NCBI GenBank assembly: GCA_902168105.1
Contig: CABHOY010000060.1
Span: forward strand, 124,001-188,000
Direction of reading: 5' to 3'
DNA: 64,000 nucleotides
Origin: an uncultured Flavihumibacter sp.
GTDB taxonomy: Bacteria > Bacteroidota > Bacteroidia > Chitinophagales > Chitinophagaceae
Position numbers and translations under genes: made by a program. The notes under the pieces were generated by a model, which searched no databases, was not told the origin of the DNA, and worked only from the letters and a program-made list of their open reading frames with translations. This document shows positions 1 to 7,984 of this stretch, one piece after another (position 1 is the stretch's first letter; each line of letters begins with the position of its first letter).

Positions 1-732
1 CGGAGGGCCTACCAGAAGGGCGCCCTTAGGGATCTTACCACCCAGTGCAGTATATTTCTTTGGATTTTTAAGGAAATCCACAATTTCCATTACTTCTACT
101 TTCGCTTCGTCCAGACCGGCCACATCACTGAAAGTGATATTTACACGGGTACCTTTATCGAAAAGGGTTGCTTTGGATTTGCCGATATTGAAGATGCCGC
201 CAGGCCCCCCGCTGCCACCAGCAGGACCACCCATTTTACGCATCAGCAGTATCCATAATCCGATCAGTAACACTAACGGTAACAGTAATTGGATGAACGG
301 CTCAAACCAGCCCTGTCTGTCTTCGTAGATCACTTTCACCTGGTCTTCCAGCGGAGTACTAGCCTGGGCCTTGTCCATGTCAGATTTGAAGCTTTCTTCG
401 CTACCAATACTGAAACGGAAATGCGGACCGGTGTTTACTGAACCGAAACGGCTTTTGGATACTTTATCGAATTTAGACTCATTCAGTCTTTCCTTCTTAA
501 TGTAAACCTCTACCGATTTTTTATTCACCACAACCAGCTTATCTACATCACCTGGTTTCAGGTAATTCAGCAAGAATTCCTGAAAGCTAAGCTCTTTCGG
601 CTGGCCCCCCATGGGGAAAAAGTTCATTGCCAGCAAGGCTACCCCGATGAAGGCATAAACCCAGTATATATTGAACTTTGGTCCTTTCTTTGGCGATTTG
701 TCTCCCTTGTTGAAGTTGTTGCCTCTTTCCAT
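1..732 (-). CDS. ftsH: FtsH ATP-dependent zinc metalloprotease, N-terminal part (cut by window edge)
   Basis: Membrane-anchored AAA+ protease that degrades misfolded or regulatory membrane and cytosolic proteins. The 244 visible codons show a short basic N-terminus, a first membrane segment (about residues 23-39), an extracytoplasmic domain (about 45-140), a second membrane segment (about 145-164), a Gly/Pro-rich linker (169-180) and the start of the AAA module. The AAA part carries FSDVAGLDEAK (201-211) and GALLVGPP (237-244), so the window edge falls inside the Walker A loop GPPGTGKT. The HEXXH protease site must lie outside. The ATG at 730-732 follows rsfS by 46 bp on the same strand, consistent with a shared transcript. 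Family assignment is firm; only the 3' part is missing. Confidence 0.96.
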   Translation of the reverse strand, partial: MERGNNFNKGDKSPKKGPKFNIYWVYAFIGVALLAMNFFPMGGQPKELSFQEFLLNYLKPGDVDKLVVVNKKSVEVYIKKERLNESKFDKVSKSRFGSVNTGPHFRFSIGSEESFKSDMDKAQASTPLEDQVKVIYEDRQGWFEPFIQLLLPLVLLIGLWILLMRKMGGPAGGSGGPGGIFNIGKSKATLFDKGTRVNITFSDVAGLDEAKVEVMEIVDFLKNPKKYTALGGKIPKGALLVGPP

Positions 733-778
733 AATCTTACGATCCTTTTTTAAGGATGTCGGTAATAGTTAAAAGTTA

Positions 779-1186
779 TTAGTTTGTATCATTATGCTCC
801 ATTCGTTCTGCATCACTCCACATGTCCTCCAGGCTATAGAACTGCCTGGTTTCAGGTTGGAATACATGCACCACAACATTCACATAATCTACCAGTATCC
901 ATTGTTGCGCGGTAAATCCCTCGTGCTTGTAAGGTTGTTCGCCGATGTGCTGCGACACTTGGTCTTCCACGAAGTCGGCGATAGCCCTCACCTGTGTATT
1001 GGAGTTAGCCTCACATATAACAAAGAAATCAGCCACAGCTTCAGGAATCTGGCGCAAATCCAGGGAAACTATGTTCTCTCCCTTTTTTTCCTGGATGGCC
1101 TTGATGATGGTGGAAAAAATCTCGCTTTCTCTACTCAAGCGCGTTAACGCTTTCTTTCTCGTACTCAGAACGGTTAAGGGTGCCAA
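779..1186 (-). CDS. rsfS: Ribosomal silencing factor RsfS (YbeB/Iojap family)
   Basis: Binds ribosomal protein L14 and blocks 30S-50S joining when nutrients are short (family knowledge). The 135 aa product has the compact Iojap fold signature: SLDLRQIPEAVADFFVICEANS (split by helix and strand) around residues 40-62, then the NTQVRAIADFVED helix, and HEGFTAQQWILVDYVNVVVHVF towards the end. The first codon I can support is TTG at 1184-1186; an in-frame stop lies just upstream and no ATG precedes the conserved core. It sits directly upstream of ftsH and divergent from birA, an order I know from other Bacteroidota. A TAnnTTTG box at 1223-1230 would give a leader of about 30 nt. Confidence 0.93.
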   Translation of the reverse strand: MAPLTVLSTRKKALTRLSRESEIFSTIIKAIQEKKGENIVSLDLRQIPEAVADFFVICEANSNTQVRAIADFVEDQVSQHIGEQPYKHEGFTAQQWILVDYVNVVVHVFQPETRQFYSLEDMWSDAERMEHNDTN

Positions 1187-1222
1187 TAAAATCTCTTTTG
1201 GTTAAAAATAATCTTTAATTGT

Positions 1223-1230
1223 CAAAATTA
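1223..1230 (-). promoter_or_regulatory. Promoter -7 box for rsfS-ftsH
   Basis: Minus-strand TAATTTTG matches the Bacteroidota -7 consensus TAnnTTTG and lies about 37 nt before the TTG start of rsfS. No clear -33 TTTG is seen at the usual spacing. Confidence 0.4.
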
Positions 1231-1391
1231 CTAAAGAAGGAGCAAATAAACGCCGGAAGATGATATTGTTACAATGCGTAATAATTCATGATGTACGGGA
1301 CTTTAACGCCTATAAATCATACACTTGTCTCCTACACTGCTCTTCTGCCGGCATTTGCCCGATTGTTAAGAAAAAGATAAAATGATTTACT

Positions 1392-2171
1392 TTGCTTCTT
1401 CAAGATAAATCACAAAAGAATTTTCCCGTGATCGGACAACCATTATACATTTTAGACACAGTAGACAGCACCAATAACTATGCCATGGAGCAGGTAAATA
1501 CCGGTCAGGTGACACCCGGTACAGCCTGGTTCGCCATGGAGCAAACAGCAGGAAAAGGACAACGCGGCAAACAATGGTTATCACCCCCGGGAGAAAACAT
1601 CATCCTGACTATCGCCCTGCAACCCGGTATGCTGCCCCTTTCCAGGCAATTTCTTCTAAGCGCGGCAGTAGCCCTGGGCGTCTATGACTGGTTCAGTAGT
1701 TATGCCGGTGACGAAACCGCTATCAAGTGGAGTAATGATATTTATTGGCGTGACAGAAAGGCAGGTGGCATCCTGATAGAAAATGTCTTACGCGGCAATA
1801 CATGGCAATATGCCATTACAGGCATGGGTATAAATATCAATCAGACCGCCTTCCCTTCGCATCTGCCTAATCCTGTATCCCTGAAACAGATCACAGGCAA
1901 GACCTGGGACGCTATTGAACTTACACGGCATCTCTGTGCCTGCCTCGACGAAAGACTGAAACTGCTTCATCCAGCCCATTATGAAACGTTGCTGGACGCC
2001 TATAAAAGTAAGCTCTTCCGCTATGGACAACCTGGCACTTATCGCATCAATGAAGAATACTTCCAAGGCATTATCAGGGATGTGCTTCCAGATGGTAAAT
2101 TATGCCTGGAAAAAGACGGAGAAGTACTACAGCTGGGCTTCGGTGAGGTGGAGTTCGTTATCGTGAAATAG
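1392..2171 (+). CDS. birA: Biotin-[acetyl-CoA-carboxylase] ligase
   Basis: Attaches biotin to the carrier domain of acetyl-CoA carboxylase through biotinyl-AMP. There is only the catalytic domain (259 aa, no N-terminal helix-turn-helix), so it is not expected to be a repressor like E. coli BirA. Motifs: DSTNNYA (25-31), the biotin/AMP loop GKGQRGKQW (54-62), KWSNDIYW (112-119) and KAGGILIE (123-130), then the small C-terminal beta domain. The frame opens with TTG at 1392, but a promoter-like TTACTTTG overlaps it (1387-1394), so a GTG at 1428 (residue 13) may be the true start; no ATG lies upstream of the DSTNN motif. The last 14 bases overlap the end of the convergent glycosyltransferase gene. 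Confidence 0.93.
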   Translation: MLLQDKSQKNFPVIGQPLYILDTVDSTNNYAMEQVNTGQVTPGTAWFAMEQTAGKGQRGKQWLSPPGENIILTIALQPGMLPLSRQFLLSAAVALGVYDWFSSYAGDETAIKWSNDIYWRDRKAGGILIENVLRGNTWQYAITGMGININQTAFPSHLPNPVSLKQITGKTWDAIELTRHLCACLDERLKLLHPAHYETLLDAYKSKLFRYGQPGTYRINEEYFQGIIRDVLPDGKLCLEKDGEVLQLGFGEVEFVIVK

Positions 2172-3705
2172 CATATATCCTGGCTTTATAAGAGTCCTGC
2201 TGCTCCTTCTGCCACTGCTTTAATTTTTTTAGAAAATCGGGAGAAATTCCCTGGACAAGATAAACGCCGGTGCCGTATTCCCTTGCCAGCGTATCGCTGA
2301 TCTGTCCGGTTTTAGTGTAGCCGGACGCATATTTCCGGACATATTCACCCGGTTCTTCCCCTACAATGATCAGATAATGCAGGCTGTCCATTTTCGGGAA
2401 CCAGTTTACATAATCGGCACTGAAGCTGACAGCAGAACTAACTTTCTTCCCGGCATAGTAGTTAATGGCTCCCGCCTGACCGTAATTGTCACAAAGGATC
2501 AGGGTATTCCTGCGTTCAGCTGCGGGCACCTGCTCATAAGACTTTACTGCAAGTCCAGCCAATTCCCGCCAGCCAAGCATATCTGCAAAATCCTGTGGCA
2601 GCGAATGCTCTTTCCCGTCTTCCCATTTTGCAAACGCCTCCCGTGGGAATGGCCCCGAGGTCCATATACGTGGTGCCTTCACAGGAAACAAGATATCGTA
2701 CAACAGAAAAAAAGGAAAGGCTACCACGCACATTCCCAGCCGCCTCAACCAGTAAAGACGTTTACTCTCCCCATCCAGGATCCGCTCCCAATAAACGCTT
2801 CCAAAAGCAATCAGCACGGGATAAACGCCCAACGCATAATAAGCCTTTGCCCGCATATACAGGAATAATACCATTACAAACAGAAAAGTCAACCCGACAA
2901 AACGGTAGGGCCTGAAAGGCATATATCTTACAAACCCTATCAGCGCAGCGACCCAAACTAAGGTCCCGAAAAGGAAGAACAGCAATTGCTCCTTGACAAA
3001 CCCCCAACGCTCGACGTTCACCAGCTGCGTAGCAGCCAGCTCCTTCATATGATGAATGACGGGGAAATCATTTCTAAACTGCCAGATGACATTAGGTAAA
3101 GCCAGCAACAACGCGATCAGCACCCCGCCATAGAGATATTTATTCAGGAAGATCTTCCGGTGGGAGGAGAACAATAATGCCGGTATCAGCGCCATCACCA
3201 GGAAAAGTATGTTGTACTTATTCAAAAAGCCTATACCGATCACACCCCCAAGCGACAACAACAAACCAGGCGTTCCTTCCTTTACATAACGTATCAGCAG
3301 GTAAAAGGTCATTGTCCAGCAGAGCACATCAAAGCTATTAGGCTGATATAGCATGTTAAGCCTTGACATAGCGGAACTAATGAACACAAACGCTGCAATT
3401 TCCTGTGCATACGGACCTCCTTTCAAAAGTTCGATCAGCTTCCAGATAACCACCATCGTCAGCGCGCCAAATAATGCTGGAAAAAATCGCACCCAGAATA
3501 TGCCGCCTCCAAGCCACTTAATAAGCAGGGAAAGAAACGCTGTAAATGGTGGCACAGACAGATAGCCCGCTGCCAGATGATTAGCCTGGTCAAGATGAAG
3601 GAACTCATCTCTATGCAGATCATATCCCGGACCAATCATATTGTAATGAACTACAAGCTTAAGCGATAAAAAGAGAAACAGATAGAAATAGGAAGTTTTA
3701 TTCAT
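2158..3705 (-). CDS. ArnT/PMT-type membrane glycosyltransferase (GT39/GT83-like)
   Basis: Polytopic inner-membrane protein of 515 aa that probably moves a sugar from a polyprenyl-phosphate donor to a lipid, protein or glycan acceptor. The N-terminal membrane helix is followed by a first outside loop with the acidic catalytic motif HRDE at residues 31-34, as in the PMT_2/ArnT family. About ten further hydrophobic segments run to residue 350, followed by a soluble C-terminal domain of about 150 aa rich in Tyr and charged residues. ATG at 3703-3705. The 3' end overlaps birA by 14 bp (convergent). Acceptor and donor cannot be read from the sequence; lipid A or protein O-mannosylation are possibilities only. 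Confidence 0.85.
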   Translation of the reverse strand: MNKTSYFYLFLFLSLKLVVHYNMIGPGYDLHRDEFLHLDQANHLAAGYLSVPPFTAFLSLLIKWLGGGIFWVRFFPALFGALTMVVIWKLIELLKGGPYAQEIAAFVFISSAMSRLNMLYQPNSFDVLCWTMTFYLLIRYVKEGTPGLLLSLGGVIGIGFLNKYNILFLVMALIPALLFSSHRKIFLNKYLYGGVLIALLLALPNVIWQFRNDFPVIHHMKELAATQLVNVERWGFVKEQLLFFLFGTLVWVAALIGFVRYMPFRPYRFVGLTFLFVMVLFLYMRAKAYYALGVYPVLIAFGSVYWERILDGESKRLYWLRRLGMCVVAFPFFLLYDILFPVKAPRIWTSGPFPREAFAKWEDGKEHSLPQDFADMLGWRELAGLAVKSYEQVPAAERRNTLILCDNYGQAGAINYYAGKKVSSAVSFSADYVNWFPKMDSLHYLIIVGEEPGEYVRKYASGYTKTGQISDTLAREYGTGVYLVQGISPDFLKKLKQWQKEQQDSYKARIYAISR

Positions 3706-3727
3706 TTGGAAATCCTGATAAAAAAAA

Positions 3728-3782
3728 GATTACATGTTATCCCTGCTACAGCTCATAGGTAAGGCATTGATAACATGTAATC
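3728..3782. repeat. 14-bp perfect inverted repeat upstream of the glycosyltransferase gene
   Basis: Arms 3728-3741 (GATTACATGTTATC) and 3769-3782 (GATAACATGTAATC) are exact reverse complements around a 27-nt spacer. On the minus strand the repeat lies 23-77 nt before the glycosyltransferase ATG, so it could be an operator pair for a dimeric regulator or a hairpin in the leader. Each arm contains the palindrome ACATGT. Confidence 0.6.
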
Positions 3783-4050
3783 CATTATGATAATCTTGTA
3801 CTGCAAACAGATAGTTGGTTAAATAGGCAGTTCATCAAAAAGACCAGTTGATGAAAACAAGATTTTGGTTGATAAAGGTTAAGTCCAAGTTGTGAAATAT
3901 TTGTTAATTTATCAAATCAAAAAATGCAACATCGATACAAAGCCTCCCTTTTAACCACTGATGAGACCACCTAAACTGCAATATTTCCGTATATCATAGT
4001 ATCAACTTCAGGCAGTTACATTAGCACATCATTAGCAGACACGCATTTTG

Positions 4051-4058
4051 TAACTTTG
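4051..4058 (+). promoter_or_regulatory. Promoter -7 box, AraC-family gene
   Basis: TAACTTTG matches TAnnTTTG. It ends only 4 nt before the ATG at 4063, so the transcript probably starts at or next to the start codon (leaderless). Confidence 0.5.
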
Positions 4059-4062
4059 CATT

Positions 4063-5007
4063 ATGTCCTCCATAAATAGTAAGAACAGCAGATCTGTTCA
4101 TCGCAAAGAGCTTCGGCTAAGCGATGACTTTTCACAGGTGAGTGTAGACCAGGAGAACCTGCCAAAGGTACCGGCAAAGAGCGCTTTTTCCATTCACTCC
4201 CGTGCTACTAATCCCTGCCGGGAATATATTTCAGCTAACCGAAGAGATTATTATAAGATTTCACTGATCACCAAAGGAGGTGGCACACTGACACTCGGGC
4301 AACGCACCTATGTGATCAAAGCGCCTACAATGATGTTCATCAATCCGCTCGAACCGAAGGTCTGGCAACCGGAAGGAGAGCAGGATGGTTATTACTGCAT
4401 GTTCACCGAAAATCTTTTCGAAACACACAGACGCTATCGCGATGAGCTGTTGCATCATCCGCTGTTTCAGATTGGTGCTAATCCGGTGCTTAATTTAAGT
4501 GAAAAACAGGGCGACTACATGCTCGACATTTTTGAGCGACTCGTGAAGGAGAACAAGGATTGTAACGCATACCGTCTGGACGCGATCACTATTTATCTGC
4601 AGTTATTATTACTGGAATCGAAAAGAATAGGCGTGAGTGAAATTGTGCCTCAACGTACGCTTACTACAGCACAATTGTTAGCAGAACGTTTTACAGATAC
4701 TTTGGAGAAACAGTTTCCCATTACTTCAGAGCAGGAGCAGTTGCAATTGAAAACAGCAGGCGATTTTGCCATGGCGCTGAACGTACATCCTAATCACCTG
4801 AACGCAACTGTGAAAAGGGTAACAGGCCGTACAACCAGTGAGCATATCCGCCAGCGCATCCTGCTGGAGGCAAGACTGCTGCTTATGCATACCGATTGGC
4901 CCATCGCGCTTGTTGCACACTCTCTCGGATTTGAGGAACCGGCCAGCTTTTCACACTTCTTTAAAAGCCAGACCGGAAATACGCCACATACATTCAGAAT
5001 GTTATAA
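4063..5007 (+). CDS. AraC family transcriptional regulator
   Basis: Likely DNA-binding regulator of 314 aa. The N-terminal half (about 40-190) is a cupin-like sensing domain (segments such as LITKGGGTLTLG and MFINPLEPKVWQPEG). The C-terminal 100 residues are the double helix-turn-helix: GDFAMALNVHPNHLNATVK is the first HTH, and IALVAHSLGFEEPASFSHFFK with the Phe-rich second HTH is the AraC hallmark. The ATG at 4063 follows a -7 box at once. It is divergent from the membrane glycosyltransferase, which makes that gene a candidate target, but no effector or target can be read from the sequence. Confidence 0.92.
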   Translation: MSSINSKNSRSVHRKELRLSDDFSQVSVDQENLPKVPAKSAFSIHSRATNPCREYISANRRDYYKISLITKGGGTLTLGQRTYVIKAPTMMFINPLEPKVWQPEGEQDGYYCMFTENLFETHRRYRDELLHHPLFQIGANPVLNLSEKQGDYMLDIFERLVKENKDCNAYRLDAITIYLQLLLLESKRIGVSEIVPQRTLTTAQLLAERFTDTLEKQFPITSEQEQLQLKTAGDFAMALNVHPNHLNATVKRVTGRTTSEHIRQRILLEARLLLMHTDWPIALVAHSLGFEEPASFSHFFKSQTGNTPHTFRML

Positions 5008-5009
5008 AA

Positions 5010-5053
5010 AAGGAATCAGGGATCCATACTGCGTATGTTATTCCTGATTCCTT
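5010..5053. terminator. Bidirectional terminator between araC-type gene and SUI1
   Basis: Stem 5010-5020 / 5043-5053 (AAGGAATCAGG / CCTGATTCCTT) with a smaller CATAC/GTATG hairpin in the loop. On the minus strand it is followed by six T residues, so it serves mainly the SUI1 gene; on the plus strand the T-run is weak. Confidence 0.75.
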
Positions 5054-5060
5054 GATCTTG

Positions 5061-5393
5061 TTATTTCGCTTTATATCCCCAGTCCTGCAGCCATTTCAAC
5101 ACTTTCTCCTTATAGTCGCCCTGTATCAGGATCTGACCATCTTTTGCACTTCCGCCGGTGCCGCATTTCGTTTTCAGTTCCTTCCCCAGTTTTTCCAGGT
5201 CTTCGGCCTTACCGATAAAACCATCCACCAGCGTTACGACTTTGCCAGCGCGTTGTTTGGTGTCCAGTTTTACGCGCAGCTGCTGCTGGGCAGGAGACAG
5301 GGTATCTGTTTCTTCCGGTTCATGACTTTCCGGTGTGAAACCAGGATCGGTGGAATAAACGATCCCACCCGCATTATTCCTCTTCTTTGACAT
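5061..5393 (-). CDS. SUI1/YciH-like translation initiation factor
   Basis: Small protein (110 aa) of the eIF1/SUI1 family, which in bacteria (YciH) is thought to act on start-site fidelity at the 30S subunit. The C-terminal 75 residues form the SUI1 fold: VVTLVDGFIGKAEDLEKLGKELK followed by KCGTGGSAKDGQILIQGDY, the basic G-rich loop typical of the family, and LKWLQDWGYKAK. The N-terminal 35 residues are acidic and look disordered. It starts 10 bp after the stop of the lipid kinase gene and closes a nadC-kinase-SUI1 unit that ends at the hairpin 5010-5053. Confidence 0.92.
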   Translation of the reverse strand: MSKKRNNAGGIVYSTDPGFTPESHEPEETDTLSPAQQQLRVKLDTKQRAGKVVTLVDGFIGKAEDLEKLGKELKTKCGTGGSAKDGQILIQGDYKEKVLKWLQDWGYKAK

Positions 5394-5403
5394 AACAATA
5401 ATT

Positions 5404-6288
5404 TTAACTTCGGTTGACGATTACCTGCAGCGCACCAGGATGAACGCGGAAAGCTACTTTACCATCTTCCTTCAGCGGTACTGCATCCCCGTCAACCTGT
5501 AAATGCACCAGTTCTTTACTTTTTACAACGATCGTCTCTCCCGTATAATGTTGCATGTAACGGGTCTTGTCAATATTACCCATCAATGAATACAGTCCTA
5601 TCGGGATCAACCCCAGGAACTTGATCGGCGGTACAACACAAAGGTCCAGCTTACCGTCAAATACATTGGCCGTAGGCGCTAGTTTGAACTCATAGCCAAA
5701 CTGGTTACCATTTGCCACTGTTAGCAGAAAGGCCCGCTCCTCCAGGTTCTTACCGTCAACACTTATTTCATATGAAGGTCCTTTATAGCTATTGAAACTT
5801 TTGATCACCAGTTTTGCATATCCCCACAGGCCACGTTTAGTCTTGTGGCGGAACTGGTCCGCTACAAGCGCATCAAAACCCACGCCTGCATTACTCAGGA
5901 AAAGATATTCATTGGCATAACCTACATCTATTGCCTGGCGTTTGCCATCTGCAATTACTTCCAGCGCACGGGACACCTTTAACGGTATCTTCAAAGCTCT
6001 CGCCAAACCATTACCACTTCCCAACGGAATAATGGCCAGGGCTGTAGCGGTTCCCACCAGTCCCTGTGCAATTTCGTTAATGGAACCATCACCGCCTACA
6101 GCTACTACAGTGTCCGTTCCGTTTGCTACCGCAGCTCTAGCCAGGTCAGTGCCATGCCCCAGATACTCCAGGTGCGTCACTTCCACAGAAAAAGCTTTGG
6201 GAGTTAAATATCTTCTGATGATACCCTCCAGGCGTTTCTCTCTGTCTGTGCCTGCCTTCCTATTTATGATGAATAGAATCTTTCTCAA
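5404..6288 (-). CDS. Diacylglycerol/lipid kinase family protein (YegS/DgkB-like)
   Basis: Cytosolic kinase with a DAGK catalytic domain that likely phosphorylates diacylglycerol or a related lipid. In the 294 aa product the N-terminal segment ILFIINRKAGT (4-14) is followed by the nucleotide-binding GGDGSINE (65-72) and PLGSGNGLAR (88-97) motifs that define the fold, then a C-terminal beta-sandwich with FDALVAD and LDLCVVPP segments. Length is normal. It lies between nadC (23 bp upstream) and the SUI1 gene (10 bp downstream). The lipid substrate is not deducible; sphingosine kinase activity is an alternative within this superfamily and would suit a sphingolipid-making Bacteroidota. Confidence 0.92.
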   Translation of the reverse strand: MRKILFIINRKAGTDREKRLEGIIRRYLTPKAFSVEVTHLEYLGHGTDLARAAVANGTDTVVAVGGDGSINEIAQGLVGTATALAIIPLGSGNGLARALKIPLKVSRALEVIADGKRQAIDVGYANEYLFLSNAGVGFDALVADQFRHKTKRGLWGYAKLVIKSFNSYKGPSYEISVDGKNLEERAFLLTVANGNQFGYEFKLAPTANVFDGKLDLCVVPPIKFLGLIPIGLYSLMGNIDKTRYMQHYTGETIVVKSKELVHLQVDGDAVPLKEDGKVAFRVHPGALQVIVNRS

Positions 6289-6311
6289 CGTTAGGGATAT
6301 TATATTTGATA

Positions 6312-7157
6312 TTAGATTGCTTTTAAACTCAGATCAAGACTTACAGCATGATGTATCACTGCTCCTGCAGATACATAGTCAACCCCCGTCTTTGCATATT
6401 CCTCCAGCGTGCTCAAATTGATACCACCGGACGCCTCCGTTTCATACCGGCCATTAATCAATGCCAATGCATCTTTAATTTGCGCAGGTGAGAAATTGTC
6501 CAGCATGATCCTGTGTACCTGTCCTACTGCCAGCACCTCTTTCACATCCTCAAGATTGCGGGTTTCCACTTCTATCTGTAAAGGCAGCGATTTACTTTGC
6601 AGGTAGGCGACCGTTTGAGTAACCGCAGCTGTAATACCGCCTGCAAAATCAATGTGATTATCTTTCAGCATCACCATATCATAGAGGCCCATACGATGAT
6701 TTACACCTCCCCCGATGCGTACCGCTTCTTTTTCCAGCAACCGGAAGTTAGGGGTCGTTTTACGGGTGTCAAGCAGGCGTGTATGATATCCTCTCAGTAT
6801 ATCCACATACTGACGTGTCAGCGTAGCTATACCACTCATTCTTTGCATACAGTTCAATACAAGTCGCTCACCCATCAGCAGCGTGTGTACTGACGCTTCT
6901 ACTTCAAATGCTACTTCTCCTGCCTTCATGCGATCTCCGTCTTTCTTAAAAGCCTTAAGAACTGACGATGCATCCAGCATAGTAAAAATAGCTGCTGCTA
7001 CCTCCATTCCGGCCAATATCCCATCTTCTTTGATCTTCAATCTGGCGCCACCTCTTGCCGTTGCTGGTATGCAGGCTAAAGTAGAATGGTCGCCATTTCC
7101 TATGTCTTCGGCCAATGCGCTGCGAATAAGGGCTGTAAATGCTGGTTCCTGTAACAT
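6312..7157 (-). CDS. nadC: Nicotinate-nucleotide pyrophosphorylase (carboxylating), quinolinate phosphoribosyltransferase
   Basis: Converts quinolinate and PRPP to nicotinate mononucleotide, CO2 and PPi in de novo NAD synthesis. Landmarks: EDIGNGDHST near the N-terminus, LNCMQRMSGIATLT, the substrate-binding DTRKTTPNFR, the stretch RIGGGVNHRMGLYDMVMLKDNH (discontinuous basic residues bind the phosphates), and IMLDNF and EASGGINL near the end. I place the start at the ATG 7155-7157 (281 aa); the frame runs further upstream to 7202, but those 15 residues are not family-like. It heads the nadC-lipid kinase-SUI1 group. nadA and nadB are not nearby. Confidence 0.95.
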   Translation of the reverse strand: MLQEPAFTALIRSALAEDIGNGDHSTLACIPATARGGARLKIKEDGILAGMEVAAAIFTMLDASSVLKAFKKDGDRMKAGEVAFEVEASVHTLLMGERLVLNCMQRMSGIATLTRQYVDILRGYHTRLLDTRKTTPNFRLLEKEAVRIGGGVNHRMGLYDMVMLKDNHIDFAGGITAAVTQTVAYLQSKSLPLQIEVETRNLEDVKEVLAVGQVHRIMLDNFSPAQIKDALALINGRYETEASGGINLSTLEEYAKTGVDYVSAGAVIHHAVSLDLSLKAI

Positions 7158-7230
7158 ACTATCGGTTTGAAAGAACGAAAGTAAGTGAATTTCAGAAAGC
7201 ACACGGAAACAGACTTTCTGTAATATAAAA

Positions 7231-7252
7231 AAGTCCGGGCGGGGCCGGACTT
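7231..7252 (-). terminator. Terminator after the DUF4783 gene
   Basis: GC-rich 8-bp stem 7231-7238 / 7245-7252 (AAGTCCGG / CCGGACTT), 6-nt loop, followed on the minus strand by TTTTATATTA. It separates the DUF4783 gene from nadC. Confidence 0.8.
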
Positions 7253-7280
7253 CTCACTATCAATCTTAACAATACTTTAT

Positions 7281-7700
7281 TTATTTGCTTTCGAAGCGTA
7301 ATTCATTCAGCACCATCGAGCCTCCCTTTTTCTGCAAAAAGAAAGACGTACGGAAAGCTCCGCCTGATGTTCCCACATTTGCGATCCCTACTCTTGAACC
7401 ACCCGCACTTTCCACCTGGTGGATCAATTCAAATGATTTTACCTGATTTTTTGAAAAGAAATCTTTCAGGATGATCTCTGCCTGTGCTTTGCTGTAGGAG
7501 TTTGATTTGCCTGCCATGCTGATTTCTACTGTGTTATCAAGGTAACGGGATAGTGCACTCGCATCGCCTTGTTTAATTGCACTCACCACATCTTCGAAAG
7601 GGCCTGCTGCAGTAGGTTTTAAGGTAGCGGCTGACAGTGTAAATGCAGTGATAATGACGCCAAACAACACAACTCCAAGCACATACATTAACTTTTTCAT
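7281..7700 (-). CDS. DUF4783 family exported protein
   Basis: Small exported protein with an NTF2/lumazine-binding-like fold, known as DUF4783 in Bacteroidota; function not established. The product (139 aa from the ATG at 7700) has a Sec-type signal (KKLMYVLGVVLFGVIITAFTLSA) and then the typical pattern GPFEDVVSAIKQGDASALSRYLD, KAQAEIILKDFF and the ending VLNELRFESK. A longer frame reaches 7736, but its extra 12 residues add no signal feature and a second Met precedes the basic n-region. In other Bacteroidota this family often sits beside nadC, as here, though a terminator hairpin separates the two genes. Confidence 0.85.
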   Translation of the reverse strand: MKKLMYVLGVVLFGVIITAFTLSAATLKPTAAGPFEDVVSAIKQGDASALSRYLDNTVEISMAGKSNSYSKAQAEIILKDFFSKNQVKSFELIHQVESAGGSRVGIANVGTSGGAFRTSFFLQKKGGSMVLNELRFESK

Positions 7701-7908
7701 CGTCAGTATTTTATTAAGTAGTAAAGTTTTCATCATTGTAGTGAAATGGGCTAAAACTATGCCAATTTGCAGGAGCGCTTTTAAAATACAATTATCGTTG
7801 TATTGTACAGTGATTAATTAATGCGAATATATTAATATATATTTTTAGAATAAAACCTAACTCTAATAAAGTTCTTTCACTGCTGTATGAATTTTGGTGT
7901 CATTTCTA

Positions 7909-7916
7909 TAAGTTTG
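7909..7916 (+). promoter_or_regulatory. Promoter -7 box for gpmI
   Basis: TAAGTTTG matches TAnnTTTG and would give a leader of about 65 nt before the gpmI ATG. A second, weaker box (TAACTTTA) lies at about 7939-7946. Confidence 0.4.
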
Positions 7917-7984
7917 ATGCCGTATTCACGGATGCTTCATAACTTTAGCCTCCTTTACACAACAAGAAAATTACAACCGGAAAT

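Larger units (their letters stand above)
3706..4062. other. Intergenic region between divergent genes, with inverted repeat
   Basis: These 357 bases separate the membrane glycosyltransferase (minus) from the AraC regulator (plus). They hold a perfect 14-bp inverted repeat (3728-3741 / 3769-3782) near the glycosyltransferase start and a TAnnTTTG box at 4051-4058 just before the araC start codon. No coding frame is convincing. The rest is AT-rich. Confidence 0.6.
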
